A stretch of DNA of 49,605 bases, taken from Clostridia bacterium. GTDB lineage: Bacteria > Bacillota > Clostridia > Oscillospirales > Acutalibacteraceae. Of the stretch, positions 15,623-25,088 are shown piece by piece. How positions within the stretch are numbered: position 1 is the stretch's first letter; each line of letters opens with the position of its first letter. The position numbers were made by a program, and so were the translations under genes. The DNA is taken from assembly GCA_017474125.1 (NCBI GenBank), contig JAFVIF010000074.1:1-49605 (forward strand), read 5' to 3'. The notes beneath the pieces are model-generated. The model saw only the letters and a program-made list of their open reading frames with translations. It was not told where the DNA came from and made no database searches.

Positions 15623-17414
15623 GAAAAATAAAGAAATAACAAAAGAAAAATTTCACATTGGCACACTGTTCCGACTTTTTTCCTACGTTTTAAAATCGTG
15701 GCCGCTGTTTATAGTTGCGGTTGTAATGACACTTACTTCTAACCAGCTTGCACTCTTAGGCCCTAAATATTCGGGCGTTGCGATCGATGCCATTGCAAAT
15801 CCTGACGGTGTTGACTTTGCTCTTGTTTATAAAAACGTAATTTATATGATAATTTGCTATGCGACATCGGCTGTTTTATCCTACGTTTTAGCTGTTATAA
15901 TGATTAACATCAGCCAAAAGGTTGTATATCGTATGAGAAAGCAGCTTTTTGAAAAGCTGACAACTTTGCCGGTTGGCTTTTTTGACACCACGGCAACGGG
16001 CGATATTATAAGCCGCATTTCTTACGATATTGATACCGTTAACTCGTCTCTTTCTCACGATTTGGTGCAGGTAATGACAAGTCTGTACGCTGTTATCGGT
16101 TCGTTGATTTTTATGTGGAAAATTTCGAAACCAATGATTATAGTTTTCGTGATTACCGTGCCTATTTCGATTTTATTTACGCGTTATCGTTCGAAAAAGG
16201 TGCGCCCCATGTTCCGCGAGCGTTCCAAAAAACTCGGAGAGCTAAACGGCTATGCCGAAGAAATGCTTTCGGGCTGCAGAACGATACAGGTATATAACAG
16301 AGAAAAAGAGATTGGCTCTCGTTTTGATGCTCGCAATAACGATGCAATGAATGCATTTTACAAAGCTGAATATTACGCTTCGGCTATGGGTCCGTCGGTG
16401 AATTTTATAAACAATCTTTCTATTTCGCTTGTTATGATTCTTGGCGGAATACTATATATGTATTCGGCATCGGGGATGGTTAAAGCGGGCTCAATGTTCT
16501 TTATCACCCTTGGAGGTGTTGCACAGTTCGTTCAGTACTCAAGAAAATTTGCCGGTCCCATTAATGAATTTGCTAATATTCTTCACGAATTTCAATCGGC
16601 ATTTTCTGCCGCAGAGCGTGTATTCAGAATCATTGATGAACCCTCTGAAAAGCCTGATAAATTAAACGCGGTCACACTCGAAAATACTGTCGGTGATGTT
16701 AGATTTAACGACGTGTTTTTTGGCTATACTCAAGATAAAACCATACTCCACGGCGTGTCTTTAAACGCTGCGTCGGGTAAAACCATTGCTATAGTAGGTC
16801 CTACCGGAGCGGGAAAAACGACTATAATCAATCTGTTAATGCGTTTTTACGACGTCAACTCGGGAACAATCACACTTGACGGTTTGCCTATTTACGATAT
16901 TAAGCGAGAGGATTTGCGTAAAGCTTACACAATGGTTTTACAGGACACTTGGCTGTTTCACGGAACTGTTGCCGAAAATATCGCTTATGGAAAAGAGGGG
17001 GCAACCCTTGATGAGGTAAAAGCCGTTGCTAAGGCCGCTAAGATACATAATTATATTGAGCATTTGCCCGATGGCTATAATACCGTGCTCTCTGATGACG
17101 GTATAAATATTTCGAAAGGACAAAAACAGCTCATTACCATTGCAAGAGCTATGCTGAGCGATGCACCTATGCTCATACTTGATGAGGCTACATCAAACGT
17201 CGACTCAAGAACCGAAATTCAAATTCAGGAAGCTTTGTCAAAGCTTATGGAAAACAGAACGTGTTTTGTAATTGCACACCGACTGTCTACCATTAAGAAT
17301 GCCGACCTTATAATTGTACTGCAGAACGGTAAAATTTCGGAACAGGGAAATCACGAAGCTCTAATGAAATGCGGTGGCTTTTACAGTAAGCTTTATAATT
17401 CACAGTTCGATTAA
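15615..17414 (+). CDS. Heterodimeric ABC exporter, catalytic subunit
   Basis: 599 residues, membrane domain then ATPase domain. Walker A GPTGAGKTT, Walker B MLILDEATSNVD with catalytic Glu, and H-loop IAHRLST are consensus, while the signature is ISKGQ instead of LSGGQ. This complements the partner: the hydrolysing site uses this protein's Walker motifs and the partner's good ISGGQ, the other site combines two defective halves. The start is TTG at 15615, 8 nt after GGAGG, inside the end of the previous gene. The transcript ends at the terminator 17419-17450. Confidence 0.93.
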   Translation: MSKKNKEITKEKFHIGTLFRLFSYVLKSWPLFIVAVVMTLTSNQLALLGPKYSGVAIDAIANPDGVDFALVYKNVIYMIICYATSAVLSYVLAVIMINISQKVVYRMRKQLFEKLTTLPVGFFDTTATGDIISRISYDIDTVNSSLSHDLVQVMTSLYAVIGSLIFMWKISKPMIIVFVITVPISILFTRYRSKKVRPMFRERSKKLGELNGYAEEMLSGCRTIQVYNREKEIGSRFDARNNDAMNAFYKAEYYASAMGPSVNFINNLSISLVMILGGILYMYSASGMVKAGSMFFITLGGVAQFVQYSRKFAGPINEFANILHEFQSAFSAAERVFRIIDEPSEKPDKLNAVTLENTVGDVRFNDVFFGYTQDKTILHGVSLNAASGKTIAIVGPTGAGKTTIINLLMRFYDVNSGTITLDGLPIYDIKREDLRKAYTMVLQDTWLFHGTVAENIAYGKEGATLDEVKAVAKAAKIHNYIEHLPDGYNTVLSDDGINISKGQKQLITIARAMLSDAPMLILDEATSNVDSRTEIQIQEALSKLMENRTCFVIAHRLSTIKNADLIIVLQNGKISEQGNHEALMKCGGFYSKLYNSQFD

Positions 17415-17418
17415 GAAT

Positions 17419-17450
17419 AAAGACCTTGAAACGATTGTTTCAAGGTCTTT
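17419..17450. terminator. Strong bidirectional terminator
   Basis: Perfect 14-bp stem (17419-17432 with 17437-17450), GATT loop, T-run to 17453; A-rich on the other side. Separates the exporter operon from the converging oxidoreductase gene. Confidence 0.9.
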
Positions 17451-17460
17451 TTCTATACAA

Positions 17461-19524
17461 TTACAGCTTCATTGCTACGTCCCAGGCCTGCCAAATAACT
17501 GTTCTGAGCGATCCAACCTTACTTGCATCGCCGATAACGTGTATTTTACCGCCTTTTTTCGCTATTGGAGCGGGTTTATAGCCAACAGACAAAATAACGC
17601 TGTCGGCATTAATAACCGTTTCTACACCGTTTTTATCAATAACGGTCACGCTGTCGTCTTTAATTTCAGTGGTTTTTGATTCAAGAAAAACGGGAACCTT
17701 ATTCGCATTGAAAAAGTCACGAAGAAAGCTTGTATTTGCAAGACAAATTTTATCCGACACAATAAGGTCGTTTTTCATTTCTACTATTGTCGGCTTTTTA
17801 CCCTGCAGGTATAGCTCGTAAGCAATTTCGCAGCCTGTAAGTCCGCCACCGATAATAACAACGTTATTACCCACCTGTTTATTACCTAAAAGGAAGTCGA
17901 TAGCCTCAACGCCTTTTTCATTCCCCTTAATCGGAAGCTTGTTTGCCGTTGCACCTGTGGCAACTATTATTTCATCGGCATTTAGCGTTTTTACATCGGT
18001 AATTTCGGTATTAAGATTTATCTTAATATTCGGATATTTTGTTATTTCACGGTTGTACCAAAGTATAAGACTCTTATCTTTTTCTTTATAGGAGGGAGCT
18101 GCCGCAGCAATAAAGACACCGCCAAGCTTATTGTCTTTTTCGTACAGCTCAACGTTATGTCCGCGCTTAGCACAAACTATGGCCGCCTCCATACCGCCTA
18201 TGCCACCGCCTATAACGGCAATCTTTTTAATCTTTTTAGCAGGCTTAATGCTGTATTTTTCAGACTGCATAACGGTTGGGTCAAGAGCACAACGGGCTAT
18301 ATGACTTGCATCATAAATTGACTGAGCGTTAGCAACGCCTTTATAATGTGCCATATTAAAGCAAGCATTATGACAGCAAATACAGGGGCGAATATCCTCC
18401 ATACGGTCTTCAATAAGCTTGGTTACCCATTGAGCATCGGCAAGAAACTGACGAGCCACACCCACAGCGTCAATTTTACCGTTTTTAACAGCTTCGGCAC
18501 CAACGTCGGGCTCCATTCTACCTGCGCAAACAACGGGAATATCAACGAATTTTTTAATATGTGCAACGTCGTCCAGGTTACAGTTTTGCGGCATATACAT
18601 AGGCGGATGTGCCCAATACCAAGAATCATAGGTACCGTTATCGCAGTTAAGCATATCATAGCCGGAGTCCTGTAAATATTTAGCGGCTTTTTCGCTTTCT
18701 GCCATACTTCTGCCTATTTCGGTATATTCTTCGCCCGGAACGGCTCCAACGCAGAAATCCTTAACCTTTGATTCAACTGAATAACGAAGTGAAACGGGGT
18801 AATCGTTACCGCAGGACGCTTTTATTGCTTTAACAATATCGGTGGCAAAGCGATAACGGTTTTCAAAGGAGCCGCCGTATTTATCGGTGCGCTTGTTAGT
18901 ATACTCTAACGTAAACTGATCAAGCAAATATCCTTCGTGTACAGCATGTACTTCAACACCGTCAACTCCTGCCTCCTTGCACATTTTTGCGGTTTTTGCA
19001 AAGGCATCGACAATTTGTTCAATTTCCTTTACTGTAATAGCTCGGCAGGTCATTTTATCCGACCAACGGGAGGGAAGCTCCGAGGGGCTCATAGACTGGG
19101 CTCTAACGTCGATAATCGGTTTAATCAGGTCGCGTACAACCGGCATATTATGAAGCATAACAAGAGGAGTAGGAATGGCAAATGAGCGTCCCATACCTGC
19201 GGTTATCTGAACAAAAAGCTTAGCGCCCGTTTTATGTATTTCCTCCATAAAGATTTTAAGCTCTGCAAACATTTTTTTATTCTCATAGAGCCACTGATTC
19301 ATATAGGTGCTTTTAATCGGGGCAATTCCCGGTATGATTAAACCAACGTTATTGTTGGCTTTTTCGATAAAGAATTTAGCCGCCTCTTTATCAAAATGAT
19401 TACCTGTGTGTTCCATCCAACCGAAAAGCGAGGTGCCGCCCATTGGACAAAGCACGATTCTGTTTTTGATTTCAACGTTACCTATTTTCCAAGGTGTAAA
19501 CAGTGCTTCGTATTTCTTATCCAA
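17461..19524 (-). CDS. Old yellow enzyme-type NADH:flavin oxidoreductase / enoate reductase
   Basis: 687-residue fusion of an FMN TIM barrel (about 1-370), an iron-sulphur segment, and an FAD/NAD(P) domain pair (about 410-687), as in 2,4-dienoyl-CoA reductase, enoate reductase and BaiCD/BaiH. Visible marks: the N-terminus LFTPWKIGNVEIKNRIVLCP; barrel motifs VDGVEVHAVHEGYLLDQF and NKRTDKYGGSFENRYRF; cluster motif CxxCxxxC (CICCHNAC) with a later Cys 24 positions on, further than the usual 12; dinucleotide motifs AVIGGGIGGMEAA and VIIGGGLTGCEIA. The start is TTG, after GAGGAAG. It probably reduces an activated C=C bond of an anaerobic substrate; bile acids are possible but nothing here shows it. 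Confidence 0.85.
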   Translation of the reverse strand: MDKKYEALFTPWKIGNVEIKNRIVLCPMGGTSLFGWMEHTGNHFDKEAAKFFIEKANNNVGLIIPGIAPIKSTYMNQWLYENKKMFAELKIFMEEIHKTGAKLFVQITAGMGRSFAIPTPLVMLHNMPVVRDLIKPIIDVRAQSMSPSELPSRWSDKMTCRAITVKEIEQIVDAFAKTAKMCKEAGVDGVEVHAVHEGYLLDQFTLEYTNKRTDKYGGSFENRYRFATDIVKAIKASCGNDYPVSLRYSVESKVKDFCVGAVPGEEYTEIGRSMAESEKAAKYLQDSGYDMLNCDNGTYDSWYWAHPPMYMPQNCNLDDVAHIKKFVDIPVVCAGRMEPDVGAEAVKNGKIDAVGVARQFLADAQWVTKLIEDRMEDIRPCICCHNACFNMAHYKGVANAQSIYDASHIARCALDPTVMQSEKYSIKPAKKIKKIAVIGGGIGGMEAAIVCAKRGHNVELYEKDNKLGGVFIAAAAPSYKEKDKSLILWYNREITKYPNIKINLNTEITDVKTLNADEIIVATGATANKLPIKGNEKGVEAIDFLLGNKQVGNNVVIIGGGLTGCEIAYELYLQGKKPTIVEMKNDLIVSDKICLANTSFLRDFFNANKVPVFLESKTTEIKDDSVTVIDKNGVETVINADSVILSVGYKPAPIAKKGGKIHVIGDASKVGSLRTVIWQAWDVAMKL

Positions 19525-19557
19525 AATTAAACACTTCCTCTATTTATTTATAGAATA

Positions 19558-19586
19558 ATTATATTAAAAGCGACGGTTTATGTCAA
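19558..19586 (-). promoter_or_regulatory. Promoter of the enoate-reductase-type gene
   Basis: Minus strand: -35 TTGACA (19581-19586), 17-nt spacer, -10 TATAAT (19558-19563), full consensus. Confidence 0.85.
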
Positions 19587-19593
19587 ATAAAAA

Positions 19594-19618
19594 TTCGGTG
19601 CACTTATAGTGCACCGAA
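19594..19618 (-). terminator. Terminator of the DUF1846 gene
   Basis: 10-bp perfect stem (19609-19618 with 19594-19603), 5-nt loop, then TTTTTATTT on the minus strand. It starts 3 bp after the stop codon and directly precedes the -35 of the next gene. Confidence 0.85.
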
Positions 19619-19620
19619 AA

Positions 19621-21105
19621 TTATGCGTGATACAGCTTTTTGGTTTGATATTTTGGCTCACAAGTGAGATTAATACCGAGTTTTCTGAAGGTTTGCTCGT
19701 CTACACGCGACAGAATAACGGTAGAATGAGCTTCAAGTCCGCGTAGTTTTTTAACCTGATTCATAGCAATGCGAGCATTTTCATCGGTTGCGGCACAAAT
19801 AGACAAAGCGACAAGCACTTCATCGGTGTGAAGCCTTGGGTTATGATTGCCAAGTGCTGTAGTTTTCATAACCTGAATAGGCTCAATAATCGTGGGAGAA
19901 AGCAGCTTAACGTCGTCGGGAATTCCACCCAGCTCCTTTAGAACGTTTAAAAGCATAGAGGATGATGCGCCCAGCAGGGAAGATGTTTTGCCCGTAACAA
20001 TGCGGCCGTCGTCAAGCTGTATTGCAGTAGCAGGTCCTCCCGATGCTTCCGATTTGGCATTTGCCGCTTCGACAACAGGTCTGTCAGCAACCGAAACACC
20101 AAGCTGATTCATCAATAATTCAATTTTTGAAACCTCGGCTTGTTCACCAAGACCCTGACGGACAGAGCATAAAGCGTTAAAATAGCGGCGGATAATTTCC
20201 TGATTAGCGGCATAACGGCAAGCTTCATCATCACAAATTGCACAGCCGGCCATATTAACTCCCATATCGGTCGGACTCTTGTAAACCGAGGAGCCGAGAA
20301 TTTTGGTCATCATAGCGTTTAATACAGGGAAAATTTCAATGTCACGGTTATAATTAATCGCAGTTTCACCATATGCTTCAAGATGGAAAGGATCTATCAT
20401 ATTAACGTCGTTAAGGTCGGCAGTAGCGGCTTCGTAAGCAACGTTAACAGGGTGCTTCAGCGGAATATTCCAGATTGGAAATGTTTCGAATTTTGCGTAG
20501 CCTGCCTTGATTCCGCGCTTATGCTCGTGATAAAGCTGAGAAAGGCAGGTAGCCATTTTTCCGCTGCAGGGACCCGGACCGGTAACTACTACAAGCTTAC
20601 GCTCGGTTTCAATGTAGTCGTTTTTGCCGAAACCGTCATCACTCACAATAAGAGGGATGTTGGAAGGATAGTCGGCAATAGGATAATGTCGGTAAACCTT
20701 TATTCCAAGGTTTATAAGTCTCTTTTCAAAGGCTATGGCTAAGGGTTGTCCCGTATAAAAGGTAATAACCACACTGCCAACGAATAGGCCTATATTTCTG
20801 AAAGCATCAATAAGACGTAAGGTATCAAGATCGTAGGTAATACCAAGGTCGCCGCGACGTTTGTTTTTTTCAATAGCATCGGCGTTAATGGCAATGACAA
20901 TTTCGGCATCATCCTTTAAATTCATCAGCATTTTAACCTTTGAATCCGGTTCAAAACCGGGAAGTACACGGGAAGCGTGGAAATCATCAAAAAGCTTACC
21001 GCCAAATTCCATATAAAGCTTATCACCAAACATTTTTATTCGGTCACGAATGTTTTGCGATTGAAGGCGAATATATTCGGAATTATCAAAACCGATTTTA
21101 GCCAT
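19621..21105 (-). CDS. DUF1846 family protein
   Basis: Cytoplasmic protein of 494 residues, the usual size of DUF1846, a family of Firmicutes and other anaerobes. Recognisable blocks: the opening KIGFDNSEYIRLQSQNIRDR; KLYMEFGGKLFDDFHASRVLPG; a phosphate-loop-like VVVTGPGPCSGKMATCLSQL; and the Cys-containing MAGCAICDDEACRYAA. The frame extends to 21153, but the ATG at 21105 has a GGTGAC site and the promoter at 21144-21172 lies inside the longer reading, so 21105 is the start. Structures of the family suggest nucleotide or phosphate binding, but its biological role is not established. Confidence 0.88.
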   Translation of the reverse strand: MAKIGFDNSEYIRLQSQNIRDRIKMFGDKLYMEFGGKLFDDFHASRVLPGFEPDSKVKMLMNLKDDAEIVIAINADAIEKNKRRGDLGITYDLDTLRLIDAFRNIGLFVGSVVITFYTGQPLAIAFEKRLINLGIKVYRHYPIADYPSNIPLIVSDDGFGKNDYIETERKLVVVTGPGPCSGKMATCLSQLYHEHKRGIKAGYAKFETFPIWNIPLKHPVNVAYEAATADLNDVNMIDPFHLEAYGETAINYNRDIEIFPVLNAMMTKILGSSVYKSPTDMGVNMAGCAICDDEACRYAANQEIIRRYFNALCSVRQGLGEQAEVSKIELLMNQLGVSVADRPVVEAANAKSEASGGPATAIQLDDGRIVTGKTSSLLGASSSMLLNVLKELGGIPDDVKLLSPTIIEPIQVMKTTALGNHNPRLHTDEVLVALSICAATDENARIAMNQVKKLRGLEAHSTVILSRVDEQTFRKLGINLTCEPKYQTKKLYHA

Positions 21106-21143
21106 TAAAGTCACCAACCTTGAGTAGAAATAAATACCTATAC

Positions 21144-21172
21144 AGTATATCAAATAATTATATTTGTTTCAA
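21144..21172 (-). promoter_or_regulatory. Promoter of the DUF1846 gene
   Basis: Minus strand: -35 TTGAAA (21167-21172), 17-nt spacer, -10 TATACT (21144-21149), in the 92-bp gap after tmcAL. Confidence 0.7.
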
Positions 21173-21197
21173 GAGCAATTGTAATAAAATGTAAAAT

Positions 21198-22367
21198 TTA
21201 GTTTAATTTTATTAAGGGATAAGTGAGGGCACCGCCACTGTTCTTCGGTGTTTTAAAAGAAAGGGCATATAGGTCGTCCGCTATTCTTTCGGTATCGAAT
21301 ACTTTTTTTGCAAATCCGTCAAGGCTTAAACTGTCTTTTGCAGAAACGATAATCGGAGTATCTGAGATTTTATGGATTGCAGAAATCATATCAATTCCTT
21401 TTGCCGTTGCTCCGATTATATGAATGTATGGCGGCTCAGCTTTTAAAAACGACGAGTCAATTCCAAAGCAGGCGCACAATAAAATTCTTTTGATTCTTGA
21501 ATATGTGTAACGCTTTGTTTTGATTTTATTGCATAATTCATCAAAGGTTTTAGCTGTTTTTATACATTCATAAATTCTGTTTTCAATACCTTCGCTGATG
21601 TCGGGTAAATTTTTAATATTGTCGATACTAAAGCTTCTGAGCTTAAACAGCAGCGCCGAATCAATAAGAGCAAGGTCGGAGGCCTCGTTATTATGCATTT
21701 GTTTTAAGATGTTTTCGGGGACGAGTTTTGAAAAGTCGCCGTTGGATTTTATGATTTCCCGAATTTTAGATGCACTTGCAACATTTTCAATAATACTATC
21801 GGAATCGTGGTCGACACCGATACGCTTGACCGGTAAAAATTCGGCAGGGAAGGAGAGTTTTTTTGCGGCGCGAATATATTCGGTTGCAAGAATGTTGTTT
21901 GGTAAGGATAAAATTTCCGAGCATTTCCCATCAATTTCGGCAACAGCCTGCTGACGAGCGGCGGCATATGTAACGCCTTTGGACAAATAATCCTTGATTT
22001 TCAAATTCAATTCGCCGGAATCTAATATATCTGCCGTTTTATTTAAAAGTGATAAAGAATCGTTTTCACAGCCGAAAACGATTCTTTCGGCTATTTTTAA
22101 ATTCTTAATAACCGATACGGCACCAAAGGCAAAGTTTTCGGCACCTGACATTGACCAGCCTGCAGGCAAAGCTACAACAAGGTCAGCACCGTTTTTTAAC
22201 GCAAACTCGGCGCGCAGGTGCTTTTCGTAAATTGCTAAATCGCCGCGCTGAACAAAGTTACCGCTCATTATTGCAATAACGGCATCGCAGTTTTCTTTTG
22301 CTTTACTTAAAAGATATGCGTGTCCGTTATGAAAAGGGTTAAATTCGGCGACAACTGCACTGATCAC
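21198..22367 (-). CDS. tmcAL: tRNA(Met) cytidine acetate ligase TmcAL
   Basis: Makes N4-acetylcytidine at the wobble base of elongator tRNA-Met from acetate and ATP (family formerly YlbM). The nucleotidyltransferase HxGH motif is in VVAEFNPFHNGHAYLL, followed by IAIMSGNFVQRGDLAIYEK and the LVVALPAGWSMSGAENFAFG block typical of TmcAL. 389 aa, normal length. The frame opens at a GTG (22376) that touches the GAGGAG site; the GTG at 22367 lies 8 nt after it and gives MISAVVAEF, the usual N-terminus. Divergent from ackA, whose product interconverts acetate and acetyl phosphate; a functional link through acetate is possible but not shown. Confidence 0.93.
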   Translation of the reverse strand: MISAVVAEFNPFHNGHAYLLSKAKENCDAVIAIMSGNFVQRGDLAIYEKHLRAEFALKNGADLVVALPAGWSMSGAENFAFGAVSVIKNLKIAERIVFGCENDSLSLLNKTADILDSGELNLKIKDYLSKGVTYAAARQQAVAEIDGKCSEILSLPNNILATEYIRAAKKLSFPAEFLPVKRIGVDHDSDSIIENVASASKIREIIKSNGDFSKLVPENILKQMHNNEASDLALIDSALLFKLRSFSIDNIKNLPDISEGIENRIYECIKTAKTFDELCNKIKTKRYTYSRIKRILLCACFGIDSSFLKAEPPYIHIIGATAKGIDMISAIHKISDTPIIVSAKDSLSLDGFAKKVFDTERIADDLYALSFKTPKNSGGALTYPLIKLN

Positions 22368-22534
22368 TTTGTTCACTCCTCATTATTTATTTCAAAAATG
22401 ACTTGAAATTAACGATGAAATCAATTATTATATAATAGTTAAATTGTGTGTTTGATCTTACTGAATGATTTTATCACACTTTTCGGTTGGAATCAACACG
22501 AAAAAAATGCATTTTGCGGATTGGAGAAATTAAA

Positions 22535-23728
22535 ATGAAAATTTTCGTAGTTAATGCAGGAAGCTCTTCTCTTAAGTATCAGTTAATTGATATGGAAACC
22601 GAGTCTGTTCTTGCTAAGGGTCTTTGTGAACGTATCGGTGTTTCCGGTGCTATTACCCATAAGGCTGCCGACGGCAGGGAGTATAAAGCCGAAACAGCTA
22701 TGCCTACACATACCGAAGCTTTTGAAGCTGTAGTTTACGCTATGACCAAAAGTGATGCAAAAGTAATAGATTCCTTTGATGAGATTTCTGCTATAGGTCA
22801 CAGAATAGTTCAGGGCGGTAGTATTTTCTCAAAGTCTTGCCTTATTAACCCCACAGTGCTTGACCAGATTGATGAGCTCGGTGCTCTTGCACCATTGCAT
22901 AACCCTGCTCACGTGCTTGCAATTAAGGCTTGCATTAAAACCTTTGGTGAAAAGATTCCTCAGGTTGCCGTATTCGACACTTCATTCCATCAGACTATGG
23001 AGCCCAAGGTTTATATGTTCGCGCTCCCCTATGAATATTATGAGAAGTACGGCGTAAGAAAATACGGTGCTCACGGTACTTCACATCACTTTGTAAGTGA
23101 CAGAGTTGCAGTTCTTGAAGGAAAGGATAAAAAAGACATTAAGATTATTGTTTGCCATATAGGTAACGGTGCTTCCATTACTGCCGTTAAGGATGGCGTT
23201 TGCTGTGATACATCTATGGGCTTTACTCCTCTCGACGGCTTTATGATGGGTACAAGAACAGGTACTCTTGATCCTTCTGCTCTTACTTTTATTGCAGAAA
23301 AGGAAAACCTCACAGCCGCTCAAATTAACGATATTTGTAACAAAAAATCAGGTATGTTAGGTGTTTCGGGTATTTCTAATGATAACCGTGACGTTTGCGC
23401 CGCCGCAGATGCAGGCAACGAGCGTGCCAAACTTGCTGTTGATATGCAAAGATATCAGATTCTTAAATTCGTTGGCTCATACGTTGCCGCAATGAACGGT
23501 GTTGACGCTATTGCCTTTACCGCAGGTATCGGCGAAAACGATCCGGAGCTTAGAGAGTACGTATGTAAAAACCTTGGCTACCTCGGTGTTAAAATCGACA
23601 ATGAGAAAAACCACGTTCGCGGTCAGGAAATCAAGATTTCTACCGAGGATTCTAAGGTTAACGTTTACGTTATTCCTACCAACGAGGAGCTTGCTATCGC
23701 TCGTGATACTTTAGCGCTTATTTCTTAA
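22535..23728 (+). CDS. ackA: Acetate kinase
   Basis: Interconverts acetyl phosphate + ADP and acetate + ATP, the energy-conserving last step of fermentation. 397 residues with full family motifs: N-terminal KIFVVNAGSSSLKYQLIDM, the GHRIVQGG motif, FDTSFHQTM, the catalytic KYGAHGTSHHFVS, GNGASI, and FTAGIGENDPELRE. The ATG at 22535 follows GGAGA; an upstream in-frame extension lacks a site. No phosphotransacetylase gene is adjacent, although pta-ackA is common. The next gene, a galactokinase-family kinase, follows after 20 bp, so the two are probably co-transcribed. The 158-bp upstream gap has a TATAAT near 22434 but no convincing -35. Confidence 0.96.
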   Translation: MKIFVVNAGSSSLKYQLIDMETESVLAKGLCERIGVSGAITHKAADGREYKAETAMPTHTEAFEAVVYAMTKSDAKVIDSFDEISAIGHRIVQGGSIFSKSCLINPTVLDQIDELGALAPLHNPAHVLAIKACIKTFGEKIPQVAVFDTSFHQTMEPKVYMFALPYEYYEKYGVRKYGAHGTSHHFVSDRVAVLEGKDKKDIKIIVCHIGNGASITAVKDGVCCDTSMGFTPLDGFMMGTRTGTLDPSALTFIAEKENLTAAQINDICNKKSGMLGVSGISNDNRDVCAAADAGNERAKLAVDMQRYQILKFVGSYVAAMNGVDAIAFTAGIGENDPELREYVCKNLGYLGVKIDNEKNHVRGQEIKISTEDSKVNVYVIPTNEELAIARDTLALIS

Positions 23729-23748
23729 TTTAAGAAAGGTTGATTATT

Positions 23749-25035
23749 TTGAAAATTGCCGAAATTAAAGCCGCAATCTTCGCGGGCAAATACGACAATA
23801 TCTTTAATACGCTTTATCCCGATAATCTTGATGCTGCTAAAGAACGTTACGTTACAGCCTGTGAAAGCTTTTCCGAATACTTTGGTGATGAAAACGACGT
23901 TAGAATTTTTTCAGCGCCCGGCAGAACCGAGGTTGGCGGAAATCACACCGATCATCAGCACGGCAGAGTTCTTGCAGGCAGCGTAAACCTCGACGTTATT
24001 GCTATTGTCAGCAAAAATGACGACAACGTTGTTCGAATAGAATCTAAGGGCTATAAGGTTGACCCCGTTGATCTTAACTGCCTTGAAGCAAATGAAGCTG
24101 AATACGGAAAAACAAGCGCTCTTATTCGCGGTTGCTGCGCCTTCTTTAAGAAAGCAGGCCACAACATCGGCGGCTTTAACGCTTTCACCACGTCAGACGT
24201 GCTTGGGGGATCGGGACTTTCTTCCTCGGCCGCTTACGAGGTCCTTTTGTGTAATATTCTTAACTGTATTTTTAACGACGGAAAAGCAACCGACAGAGTA
24301 GAAATTGCTAAAATTTCCCAAAAGGCCGAAAGGGAATACTTCGGTAAACCTTGCGGTTTGTTAGACCAAATGGCAAGCTCTCAGGGCGGTTTTACCGCTA
24401 TAGACTTTAATGACCCCAACACCCCTGTTGTTGAGCATATTGATTTCGACCTTGCCGCACACGGCTATACTCTTTGCGTAATTGATACTCACGGGGATCA
24501 TGCCGATTTAACGAGAGATTATGCAGATATTACTGTAGAGTGCAGAGAAATCAGCCGTTATTTTGGTAAGGATTTCCTACGTGAGGTTGATACCAAGAGC
24601 TTTTACGCTTCCATAGCTCAGCTTAGAGAAAGGTTTGGTGACAGAGCCGTACTCAGAGCAATACATTTCTTTAATGAAGATGCTCGTGCCGAGGAACAGA
24701 AAATTGCGTTAAAGCAAGATAATTTTGAGCACTTCCTTGATTTGGTAAACGAATCGGGAGATTCATCCTATAAGTATTTACAGAACGTGTATTCAACGTC
24801 AAACGTTAAGGCGCAGGGGTTGTGTCTTGCGTTAGCGCTTACCGATATGTTCTTAAACGGTGACGGTGCTTGCCGTGTACACGGCGGCGGTTTTGCAGGT
24901 ACCATTCAGTGCTACATACCTACCGACAGGCTTGCCGACTATAAAGAAATGATTAACGGTGTTTTCGGAGAGGGAAGCTGTTGTGTACTCAACATTCGTC
25001 CCGTTGGCGGTTGCGAAATTATTCCCGAAGACTAA
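23749..25035 (+). CDS. Galactokinase-family GHMP sugar kinase
   Basis: GHMP kinase of 428 residues with the galactokinase layout: N-terminal sugar motif PGRTEVGGNHTDHQHGRVL, the ATP loop GGSGLSSSAAYEVL, the catalytic Asp in GKPCGLLDQMASSQGG, and the C-terminal GACRVHGGGFAG. In true galactokinases the first motif is GEHTDY, where the Glu and Asp hold galactose; here it is GNHTDH, so Glu is Asn and Tyr is His. The substrate may therefore not be galactose. No galT or galE is nearby. Two TTG codons open the frame; the second (23749) is 9 nt after AAAGG and is preferred. Operon with ackA; terminator at 25057-25088. Confidence 0.83.
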   Translation: MKIAEIKAAIFAGKYDNIFNTLYPDNLDAAKERYVTACESFSEYFGDENDVRIFSAPGRTEVGGNHTDHQHGRVLAGSVNLDVIAIVSKNDDNVVRIESKGYKVDPVDLNCLEANEAEYGKTSALIRGCCAFFKKAGHNIGGFNAFTTSDVLGGSGLSSSAAYEVLLCNILNCIFNDGKATDRVEIAKISQKAEREYFGKPCGLLDQMASSQGGFTAIDFNDPNTPVVEHIDFDLAAHGYTLCVIDTHGDHADLTRDYADITVECREISRYFGKDFLREVDTKSFYASIAQLRERFGDRAVLRAIHFFNEDARAEEQKIALKQDNFEHFLDLVNESGDSSYKYLQNVYSTSNVKAQGLCLALALTDMFLNGDGACRVHGGGFAGTIQCYIPTDRLADYKEMINGVFGEGSCCVLNIRPVGGCEIIPED

Positions 25036-25056
25036 AATATAACCGAATGTTATAAT

Positions 25057-25088
25057 AAAAAAACAGCGACAAGCGTCGCTGTTTTTTT
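25057..25088. terminator. Bidirectional terminator between galactokinase-type gene and potD
   Basis: GC-rich 9-bp core (25062-25070 with 25075-25083), AAGC loop, flanked by A7 and T7. Works for both converging transcripts. Confidence 0.9.
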
